A DNA stretch of 64,000 bases, taken from assembly GCA_001770205.1 (NCBI GenBank), contig MEQL01000012.1, positions 82,897 to 146,896 on the forward strand, read 5' to 3'. Within the stretch, counting starts at the first letter, position 1, and every line of letters starts with the position of its first letter. The position numbers were made by a program, and so were the translations under genes. Origin of the DNA: Bdellovibrionales bacterium RIFOXYD12_FULL_39_22. Its GTDB lineage: Bacteria; Bdellovibrionota; Bacteriovoracia; Bacteriovoracales; Bacteriovoracaceae. This document shows positions 28,978 to 36,390 of this stretch, in pieces. Below the pieces are notes generated by a model that had not been told where the DNA came from, made no database searches, and saw nothing but the letters and a program-made list of their open reading frames with translations.

Positions 28978-29854
28978 AATTTAACTTTCTATAAACAGAT
29001 GATCCCAATGGAATTAAATTATGCTTAATTCCATTTAATGATTCGGCATGTCCTATGAACAAAATTCCTCCTGGTTCCAAGTGCGCTACCACATTATCAA
29101 TAACTTTTTGAATAACTGGCAGTTGAAAATAAATTAAAACATTGCGCAGAAATATAAAATCAAAGTTAATTTGAAATCCAACTAATGGTTCTATCAAGTT
29201 GTGTTGACGAAATCTAATTTTTTCTTTGAGAGAATCAACGACTTTGTACAATCCCACATTTTTTCCGGTACCGCGTACAAAACTAGATCGCAAGAACTCT
29301 TCTGGAATAGGGGCCATTTCATCTTCGCCATAAATGGCCGCTTCTGCTTTATGAATGACTTCTGTATCAATATCCGTTCCCCAAATTTTATAATCTAGGC
29401 CAGGATGTTTGCACACAAAATCTTGCATAACCATGGCGATGGTATATACCTCCGGGCCGGTAGAGCAGGCGGCAGACCAAAAACTAACACCCTTTTTTTC
29501 TCCACTCTTTCTCCGAGCAATTTCCGGCAAAAATTCATCTCGCAGTCTATTGAAATGTTCTACCTCTCTAAAAAAATCTGTTTTATTTGTAGTAAGAGCA
29601 TTAATAAAATTGCCCAATTCACTACTATTGTCTTTTAAATAATTCAAATAATCTGGGATGGTTTTTACGGCCAGAGCAAGCATTCGTTTGAATAGACGTG
29701 ATTGCACCATTGATTTTTTATTTTCACTCAGGGAAATTCCGGCAACTTTTAATATTAGACTTCGAATAAATTGAAAAGACTCCTCATCTAAGGAATTATC
29801 TACCAAGTGATAACTAATAAATGGCCCTTCTTTTCGTTTGGCACTGTCTCTCAT
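28970..29854 (-). CDS. cheR: CheR-type receptor methyltransferase
   Basis: A 294-residue SAM-dependent methyltransferase that adds methyl groups to receptor Glu residues. The N-terminal helical domain ends in ALTTNKTDFFRE, the SAM-binding loop is WSAACSTGPEVYTIAM, GTDIDTEV binds the ribose, and FDFIFLRNVLIYF with the C-terminal GILFIGHAESL complete the fold. The usual CSTGEEPYS reads CSTGPEVYT, a mild change. It overlaps cheA by four bases and cheD/B by eight. Confidence 0.95.
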   Translation of the reverse strand: MRDSAKRKEGPFISYHLVDNSLDEESFQFIRSLILKVAGISLSENKKSMVQSRLFKRMLALAVKTIPDYLNYLKDNSSELGNFINALTTNKTDFFREVEHFNRLRDEFLPEIARRKSGEKKGVSFWSAACSTGPEVYTIAMVMQDFVCKHPGLDYKIWGTDIDTEVIHKAEAAIYGEDEMAPIPEEFLRSSFVRGTGKNVGLYKVVDSLKEKIRFRQHNLIEPLVGFQINFDFIFLRNVLIYFQLPVIQKVIDNVVAHLEPGGILFIGHAESLNGIKHNLIPLGSSVYRKLNYE

Positions 29855-31566
29855 CCCAGGGCCTCTTTGTATAAGTCGACAATATCACCGACCTCCAAAA
29901 TTAAGGCCACTGTTCCATCTGCCAAAATGGTTCCTCCAGCGATGGCCGGAAGGCCCTCAAGTTCTGCGCCCAGATTTTTAAAAACAATTCGCTGTTGAAT
30001 TAAAATGTCATCAACATGTAACAGATAGTTTTTATCATGATGTGCCACTAAAAAAAGAATGTCGTTGTTTTTATTACCTGCAACTTTTTGTTTGGGCGGC
30101 AAGTGAAATACTTCTCGTAATTCAATAATCGGATATACCGCATCTTTTACTTTTAAGATCTTTTCTCCCGTTCTAACGCTACGAGCATCTTGAAGAGAAG
30201 CATGATGGATTTCTAGCACTTCCGAACTAGGCATAATATATTTTTTATTATCTACAACGATGACCATGCCATTAAAGATGGCCAAGGTAGGAGGCAGCTT
30301 AATAACTGTTTTAGTTCCTTGTCCCTCAACACTCTTTACCTCTATGGTTCCATGCAACTTATCAATTGATTTTTTAATGGCATCCATTCCGACGCCCCGC
30401 CCGGAAATATCAGTAGCAACTTCGTTGGTAGAAAAACCACTAGCAAAAATAAAACTAATTAATTCTTTTTCACTAACATCTCTCCCTTCTTCCAACATTC
30501 CTTTTTGAATGGCCTTCTTTTTTATTCGTTCTAAATTTAATCCTCCGCCATCATCTTCAATAATCAAATAAAAGTATCGGCCACTATAAGAGGCACTCAT
30601 TTTAACCGTGCCATACTCTGGCTTTCCTGATTTTTGTCGCACTTCTTTGGACTCAATACCATGATCTACGGAGTTACGAATAATATGAGTCAGAGGAGAC
30701 GAGAGCTCATCCAACATGGTCTTATCCAATTCAGTCTCCTCGCCTACACCAACAAAACGGACTGTTTTATTTAAAAATTTTGCAGTATCTCTTACCGTTC
30801 TCTGCATCTTATTAAATATATTTTTCAGTGATAACATTCGCAATGATATCGAATTTTGTTGTAACTCGTAGGTAATCTTATTCAATTGCATTATAGTGCG
30901 ATGAATAGCATCTGCATTCTTTATAATATCGTCCTTATAATGTTCTAATGATGATTGTAAAATAACCTGTTCACTAAAATCATTAAGCAGATCCTCTATT
31001 TTTTTAATTGGTAAGCGAATAAAATCATCATTCTTTTTTCCTTTAACCCCTCCTTCCTCTTCGCTGGAAGGATTATCCAAAATACGCTTAGATGGACGCT
31101 CCAAAAGTGTGGACTTAGACTTCATCTGTTGAATAGATTCAATTTGCGCTAAATTGTCTGCTGCTGACTTTTCTGCCAAAATAGAGTTTATACGATTAAC
31201 AATCGCGGCCGTATCAATATGCGCACTTTTATTCTCTTTTAGTGTTCTAATAAATGTTTTTAACACATCATTAGATGCCAATAAAATATCTACCACATTG
31301 GCCGAAACATTGACTTCACTTTGCTTAATGCGAACTAATAAATTTTCAAACTGATGCGCAAAAGTGGAAAACTCTTCAAACCCAACTGCTGCTGCTGACC
31401 CCTTTATATTATGGGCCATACGCAAAATATCTTCAATTATTCGCTTATCGTTGGGATTTTTTTCTAGCTCTAAAAAACGCTTTTCTGTTTGCTCTAAAAA
31501 GCCACAAGATTCGGCCAGAAATTCTTCTTGAATTTCAGCAACAAATTTTTGCTCGCCATCATCCAT
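29851..31566 (-). CDS. cheA: CheA-type chemosensory histidine kinase
   Basis: A 571-residue kinase and first gene of the chemosensory operon. An N-terminal HPt domain carries the phosphorylatable His52 in RMAHNIKGSAAAVGF. A linker of about 70 residues leads to the dimerisation helices, then the ATPase with HIIRNSVDHGIE, IEDDGGGLNL and GRGVGMDAIKK, and a CheW-like P5 domain at the end. There is no recognisable CheY-binding P2 domain and no receiver domain, so phosphate transfer must go to CheB or to a CheY coded elsewhere. A perfect TATAAT lies just upstream. Confidence 0.95.
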   Translation of the reverse strand: MDDGEQKFVAEIQEEFLAESCGFLEQTEKRFLELEKNPNDKRIIEDILRMAHNIKGSAAAVGFEEFSTFAHQFENLLVRIKQSEVNVSANVVDILLASNDVLKTFIRTLKENKSAHIDTAAIVNRINSILAEKSAADNLAQIESIQQMKSKSTLLERPSKRILDNPSSEEEGGVKGKKNDDFIRLPIKKIEDLLNDFSEQVILQSSLEHYKDDIIKNADAIHRTIMQLNKITYELQQNSISLRMLSLKNIFNKMQRTVRDTAKFLNKTVRFVGVGEETELDKTMLDELSSPLTHIIRNSVDHGIESKEVRQKSGKPEYGTVKMSASYSGRYFYLIIEDDGGGLNLERIKKKAIQKGMLEEGRDVSEKELISFIFASGFSTNEVATDISGRGVGMDAIKKSIDKLHGTIEVKSVEGQGTKTVIKLPPTLAIFNGMVIVVDNKKYIMPSSEVLEIHHASLQDARSVRTGEKILKVKDAVYPIIELREVFHLPPKQKVAGNKNNDILFLVAHHDKNYLLHVDDILIQQRIVFKNLGAELEGLPAIAGGTILADGTVALILEVGDIVDLYKEALG

Positions 31567-31594
31567 AACGGCCCATCACTTTTGATAATAATTA

Positions 31595-31600
31595 ATTATA
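31595..31600 (-). promoter_or_regulatory. possible -10 element of the che operon
   Basis: TATAAT on the minus strand, 29 bases before cheA ATG 31566. No good -35 hexamer is visible 16-18 bases further upstream (best AGTACA or GTACAA), so this is a weak call based mainly on the perfect -10 match and position. Confidence 0.3.
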
Positions 31601-31668
31601 CTGCGCAAACCAGATATTTGTACTCTTTTTTAAAAAGAAGCAAATCCTTCAATGGCCGCCCGTTTTAA

Positions 31669-32022
31669 TCAGGCCTTCGGCCGTAGCATACTGATGGCAA
31701 CTCCTATTACTATGAACAAAAAGGCCAGCAAGTCATATTTTGTGGGCCGCTCGCGCAGATAAAAAATACTAAAAATTGAAAAAACAAAAAAAGTTATAAC
31801 TTCTTGCAAAATTTTCAATTGAGAGGCGGAAAAAACCGCATGGCCCCATCGATTGGCCGGCACTTGTAAACAATATTCAAAAAAAGCAATTCCCCAACTT
31901 GCCACAATAACCAACCAAATAGAGCTGTTTTTAAAGCGAAGATGGCCATACCAAGCGAAAGTCATAAAAATATTGCTCAATATTAATAGAACTACCGTGC
32001 GCGTCCCTACCAGCAAATCCAT
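31669..32022 (-). CDS. DUF486 small membrane protein
   Basis: A 117-residue, four-helix membrane protein matching the DUF486 family of the drug/metabolite transporter fold. The family pattern is strong: FMTFAWYGHL, VASWGIAFFEYCLQVPANR, SASQLKILQEVITFFVF and YLRERPTKYD. The transport substrate, if any, is unknown. It lies 21 bases after the metalloprotease gene and is likely the last gene of that operon. Confidence 0.9.
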   Translation of the reverse strand: MDLLVGTRTVVLLILSNIFMTFAWYGHLRFKNSSIWLVIVASWGIAFFEYCLQVPANRWGHAVFSASQLKILQEVITFFVFSIFSIFYLRERPTKYDLLAFLFIVIGVAISMLRPKA

Positions 32023-32043
32023 AGCAAAAAAACTCCTCTAATC

Positions 32044-35000
32044 TTATGGTGCCAATCCAGGCATCATAGCGCGATAAATATCGTGCAGTTGATAGATAAA
32101 TAATAACTCATCATTTACCAATAAGCGAATTTGTTGTTTAACCTCTTCTGGTATTTCCTTGCTATAGGTTAAATCTTCAAAGTTTTTTACCTTCTCAAGC
32201 AATGCTTGAGAGAAGCGGCCACTGTTATCCTTTTCGCTGCCTGATGCAATTATCAAGCGGGAGCTGGACAGATCTTGATAGTACTTGGTTTTCTTATTTA
32301 TACCATGTCGCTCCAGCTCTTCATCTAAAATTGCCTTATTTTTTCGACACTCCGTTAAAATGCGAAGGCCCTCTTCGCGCGCTTTTAACTCTTCTTCTGA
32401 AAAGCGCTTACTTGCTTTTGCCCGCTCAATTAATTGAGCATATTCTTCGGTAGTGACAGGTGGATCATATGGCCATTCCATATTGGCAATCATCATCCGA
32501 ATTGTCTCCAACGAAGATAGGGTTTGATTTAAAAGCTCTCGTCGTTTCTCATCCTCTTTGCTTACAGCATTAGCATTCATATTTTCTAGTTGTTTTAAAT
32601 TTTCAACATAACTATTTAGTAATTTTATAATCTCCGTTTCTTGTGCTTTAATATTTCTTTTTTCTAACTCAACTATATAGTTATCTCTAAAGGCCATAAC
32701 CTCGGTAGAAGATTTTAAATCTCTCTCTTCCAAAATCGGCTCAAATTTCTCACTCAAATCAGCAGACATCTCCAAATAGTTATTTTCCGCATTGCTAATT
32801 CTATCTATCAAATAAGGATCCTCTACTACCTTGAAAGAAAAGTTAAAAGGGATGGCCAAATGATAAGTAGAACTATCAAAGATGTTTATCAGCTTGGCAG
32901 CAGCATATGCCCGAAGGCCTTTGGACATAAACATCATACTATTTTCATCTTTTGATTCCCCTTGATACATATCATAAGGCCTAAAAATTCCCGAAATGGC
33001 CATACGATAATCACGCACTAAGGTATCATCTTTTCCTTTCTTTTTTTGCATGTAATCAAAGTAGCTAATTCCCGAAGAAGCGTCATAATATCCTTCTCCG
33101 ATTTCCTCTGAAATTGACTCCATTGTTAAAAAATCAACTGCTAGCATTCTATCCATCCCAGTACCAATAACTTTAACCTCTTCATCCCTATTCATCTCGT
33201 GTGCTGAGGGATATGAGTTATAAAGTGCACTCAAAAAGAAATTAACCGACAAATCAACGGCCTTATCCCAACTTTCTCCTTGTAAATTATTTTTCTCTTT
33301 GTAATCGATAAATGATCGAAGGGGTAAAAAGTAGTTATTTCGCAAATGATAATAGTACATAGCATCAAAATACTGGGTATAATAACGCTTACCATATGGA
33401 CTCTCTAAATTGCGAAGTACATATTCATCATGATAGGAATCGGCAATATCTTTGGCCACCTCGTAGGGAGTTGAGCCTTTATCAAAACGGTTGCATAGTG
33501 GATCGATATCCACATGCTGGTCAGTACAAAACTCATAGTCAAATTTAGTAAGTCTATTCTGCAAAGCATCTTTAGAAGAATCATTATACAAAAGATCAAT
33601 CGCCGCAATATCATATTTCCCAGGACGATCAAGAAGGTGGGCCACATCCGCAGAATAATCCATAACGGAGGCCTGGCGAAATTTAAGCTCTCCCTTCTCA
33701 TCCAAATCCGGATAGAAGTTTTTCTTATCCACCGAGGCCCTAAAGTTATGCCGCAATCCTAAATTATGTCCCATCTCGTGAGTGATGGCAAACAACATAA
33801 AGCTTTCGATAAATTCTTCATCACTCATTCCAAGCTCTGCCGCATCATCTAGCGCCATGGCCATTTTATCGCGATCATATAATCCCGAACAGTCTCGCCC
33901 TTCATCTGCATGATCTGCATGATCTGCGTGATTAAGATGTTTATGCTCAGAACTTTTATTTCTTACCAATTGCGCAATATTTTTTCCCACAAGTCTATTA
34001 GAAGAAATAGCATTCATCAGTTCGGCCAAACTATTTTCTTCTTTGCTATTAAATTTAGCATTAAAGGAGAGATATTTTTGTTGCGTCTCTCTATCTGAAT
34101 AACGTTGGGCCAAAGAGCGCAAATCTATTTTCTCCAAATGTTTAACAAGGCCTTTTTTATCTTCATCTTTTTTTATAGAAGATTCTACTACCGCCTTTAC
34201 TTTTTCTTCCTTTACCAATTCTTTTTCTACTGGCCTCTTTTCCTCCGACATGGCCTTTTGCGTTGTATGCTTTTTGCTATCTCGCAGGTACCAAACATGT
34301 CTTAAAATGGCCCCTCCGTAGATCATGGTATCCGCATTTATAATTTCTCCGCTAAACGGATTATTAATCGATGGCCCAAATCCCAATGGTACCGAATCAA
34401 AGGGTTCCTCAATCCACTCCAACATAGAATAGCGTATATCCCCCAAACGCTGCGTACCATCACTCTCTTTTAGCTCTATAAAGTTATCTATTCCCAATTG
34501 CTTTTTAAAAACCTTATTCCACTCTTTCACTGCCTGATAGGCCAGATGTTTATACTTTGCACCATTACCAGAAGTCCAATTTTTTGAAAGATAATAGACA
34601 ACTTTTTTTCGAGGATCTCGACGAACTAAAAGTGGTCGATCTTTTGTGACATAATTGTTATCTACCACCATCTGATCTTGAGTAAAGAATCCAACTTTAT
34701 CTAATATTCCCGCACTTACCTCTTTTCCTTTGTAGTCACTTTTTTCTACTGGCATAAAAGAGTAACGCACATTTACCAATGTAGAATTCTCTCCCTTACC
34801 TAGACTGGCCCGTTTGAGGGCAGTAATATTAATAATATCTTTTAAAACCACTAGCTCACTAATTTCACCAGCAGATTCTAGACTTAAAAATTCACCATCT
34901 TGATAGATTCCATATCCTTCGTAATAGTTTCCTCGATCTAATAATTCTTCATCGGTAAAGTCCACTATTGCATACTCGCGCTTATCCCAACTACGATCTT

Positions 35001-35412
35001 CTTCCGTTTCCACCATCTTATTGGTTTTATCACCATTTTCATCCTTCTCTCTCCGAACATCGATATGCTTGCTAACAGGAAAACGACTCAGCACTCGCTC
35101 TGAAGAAAACGGAGTGTCAGAACTTTTTTTCATAAAGTCGGTAGACTTTTTATCAACATTGTAAATTGTTAGATAATTTTCAGAAAATTTTAATCTTACG
35201 ATGCGACTGCTGCCTAAATTTCCCACTGTCGCGGTAGAGGCCTCCAAGTCACTTTTGGTGATCGTCTCCTTAAAATAGTACAGGCCATCACTAATCAGAG
35301 CTTTTTTTATGCGAAAACGATTGGGTTCTAGCTCCTTAACCGGGCGCTTTTCCGCACAGGCAAAAAGGGAAAGTAAAAAGAGTGCTCCTAAAACTGTAAT
35401 TAAATTTCTCAT
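32044..35412 (-). CDS. large lipoprotein zinc metalloprotease (DUF4953-like)
   Basis: A 1122-residue exported protein with a lipoprotein signal ending in LFACAEK near residue 20. The metzincin zinc motif HEMGHNLGLRHNF spans residues 545-557 (H545, E546, H549, H555), and the context RASVDKKNF resembles zinc-dependent proteases with DUF4953/DUF5117-type domains. A His/Asp-rich stretch (KHLNHADHADHADEG) lies about 40 residues earlier and a charged region (VEKELVKEEKVKAVVESS) interrupts the domain near residue 400. The C-terminal third is long and helical with coiled-coil potential. It likely sits in the outer membrane or periplasm and degrades proteins. It follows a barrel-like protein gene by 11 bases. 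Confidence 0.88.
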   Translation of the reverse strand: MRNLITVLGALFLLSLFACAEKRPVKELEPNRFRIKKALISDGLYYFKETITKSDLEASTATVGNLGSSRIVRLKFSENYLTIYNVDKKSTDFMKKSSDTPFSSERVLSRFPVSKHIDVRREKDENGDKTNKMVETEEDRSWDKREYAIVDFTDEELLDRGNYYEGYGIYQDGEFLSLESAGEISELVVLKDIINITALKRASLGKGENSTLVNVRYSFMPVEKSDYKGKEVSAGILDKVGFFTQDQMVVDNNYVTKDRPLLVRRDPRKKVVYYLSKNWTSGNGAKYKHLAYQAVKEWNKVFKKQLGIDNFIELKESDGTQRLGDIRYSMLEWIEEPFDSVPLGFGPSINNPFSGEIINADTMIYGGAILRHVWYLRDSKKHTTQKAMSEEKRPVEKELVKEEKVKAVVESSIKKDEDKKGLVKHLEKIDLRSLAQRYSDRETQQKYLSFNAKFNSKEENSLAELMNAISSNRLVGKNIAQLVRNKSSEHKHLNHADHADHADEGRDCSGLYDRDKMAMALDDAAELGMSDEEFIESFMLFAITHEMGHNLGLRHNFRASVDKKNFYPDLDEKGELKFRQASVMDYSADVAHLLDRPGKYDIAAIDLLYNDSSKDALQNRLTKFDYEFCTDQHVDIDPLCNRFDKGSTPYEVAKDIADSYHDEYVLRNLESPYGKRYYTQYFDAMYYYHLRNNYFLPLRSFIDYKEKNNLQGESWDKAVDLSVNFFLSALYNSYPSAHEMNRDEEVKVIGTGMDRMLAVDFLTMESISEEIGEGYYDASSGISYFDYMQKKKGKDDTLVRDYRMAISGIFRPYDMYQGESKDENSMMFMSKGLRAYAAAKLINIFDSSTYHLAIPFNFSFKVVEDPYLIDRISNAENNYLEMSADLSEKFEPILEERDLKSSTEVMAFRDNYIVELEKRNIKAQETEIIKLLNSYVENLKQLENMNANAVSKEDEKRRELLNQTLSSLETIRMMIANMEWPYDPPVTTEEYAQLIERAKASKRFSEEELKAREEGLRILTECRKNKAILDEELERHGINKKTKYYQDLSSSRLIIASGSEKDNSGRFSQALLEKVKNFEDLTYSKEIPEEVKQQIRLLVNDELLFIYQLHDIYRAMMPGLAP

Positions 35413-35423
35413 TGCGCATCCTT

Positions 35424-36224
35424 TTAAAATTTCACACCCAGCGACACACCAACTTGTGTAGCATCGGTATGATATAAACTATAGTTTGCTTGCTCGTATT
35501 TCAAATTAGGCCCACCAGAACTTATTCCTAGTGCCATAAAGGAACTTTCCGTTATTGCATACTCCAAGGCCGCTTCAGTCGCATGAGAGCCACTCCACCG
35601 TCCAGCATAATTCATCAAATTACTAAACACAAAATTTAGGCCACAAGAAAAAAATTCTCCAACGGAGTATCTAATTCCTAGCGCATTTTTCATCACAACT
35701 GAAGTGTATTGCCCTAAAGGGCCGTTGTAGTATTTATGAAAATTTTTCCCCACACTTAAGGCATGAGTTAATGCTAATTCTTTAGAAAAACTATATGATT
35801 GAACACCTGCTACTCCCATTGCACCATAGAGCGTTTCTTTTTTATATAAATCCGGCGTCGTCCAAAGTGCCTTGGCCGAAAGTTCATCTACGCTATATCC
35901 GGCGGCGCTAAACACTTTAGTGTAGCTATATCCGGCAAAGGGGGGATTTAAAATTATATCTGATTCATTAGGTCCCACCATGGTGGGATATATCTTATCA
36001 AGCGCCCCACCGACAAAAAAAATGTTATTTCCTTCAATGGCCAGCACTTTTAACATTAAGCTGTTGGCAAACTCCTTATTCGCTTCATAGGTTAGCTTCA
36101 TGGCCGAATCTAAAATGGCCACTCCACCAAACTTGTAAGTGGCAAAAGAAGAGGTGGTGGCCAACGATAAAGTAATGGCCAGAAAAAAAGATAGGCGATG
36201 CAAATTTTTACCTAAAAACTTCAT
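35424..36224 (-). CDS. exported barrel-like protein, operon partner of metalloprotease
   Basis: A 266-residue protein with a signal peptide (LSFFLAITLSLATTSSFA) and alternating amphipathic strands to the final VGVSLGVKF, suggesting a small outer-membrane beta barrel. The segment LALTHALSVGKNFHKYYNG and later GIRYSVGEFFSCGLNFVFS look like successive strands. ATG 36224 is preceded by AAGGA. It is the first gene of a unit with the lipoprotein protease and DUF486 protein, so it may help place the protease at the surface; this is inference. No family recognised. Confidence 0.65.
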   Translation of the reverse strand: MKFLGKNLHRLSFFLAITLSLATTSSFATYKFGGVAILDSAMKLTYEANKEFANSLMLKVLAIEGNNIFFVGGALDKIYPTMVGPNESDIILNPPFAGYSYTKVFSAAGYSVDELSAKALWTTPDLYKKETLYGAMGVAGVQSYSFSKELALTHALSVGKNFHKYYNGPLGQYTSVVMKNALGIRYSVGEFFSCGLNFVFSNLMNYAGRWSGSHATEAALEYAITESSFMALGISSGGPNLKYEQANYSLYHTDATQVGVSLGVKF

Positions 36225-36250
36225 CCAAAATCCTTGGCAAATAGTTCTTC

Positions 36251-36278
36251 ATAATAATATGAGCAATAAACATTCCAA
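36251..36278 (-). promoter_or_regulatory. predicted promoter of barrel/metalloprotease operon
   Basis: Minus strand TTGGAA (36273-36278), 16-base spacer, TATTAT (36251-36256). This gives a leader of about 20 bases before ATG 36224 with its AAGGA. Matches are four and five of six positions. Confidence 0.45.
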
Positions 36279-36348
36279 CTACCAAAAGAGTGCGCTCCCC
36301 AATAATTTCAAAGGCAGCAAACGCATAGAAATTTTATAGAAAAGATGG

Positions 36349-36369
36349 CCTGTCTAAGGATTAGACAGG
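36349..36369 (-). terminator. hairpin after the acyltransferase fusion gene
   Basis: Perfect nine-base inverted repeat CCTGTCTAA / TTAGACAGG with a three-base loop, 22 bases beyond the stop of the 880-residue protein. On the minus strand it is followed by CCATCTTTTCTA, a weak T tract, so it is probably an intrinsic terminator for that gene. Confidence 0.6.
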
Positions 36370-36390
36370 TGTATAAAAATTTTGCAGTAA

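Noticed and set aside
29405..29642. Two overlapping plus-strand frames of 77 codons opposite cheR
   Set aside because: Both lie fully inside the strongly supported cheR and lack start signals.
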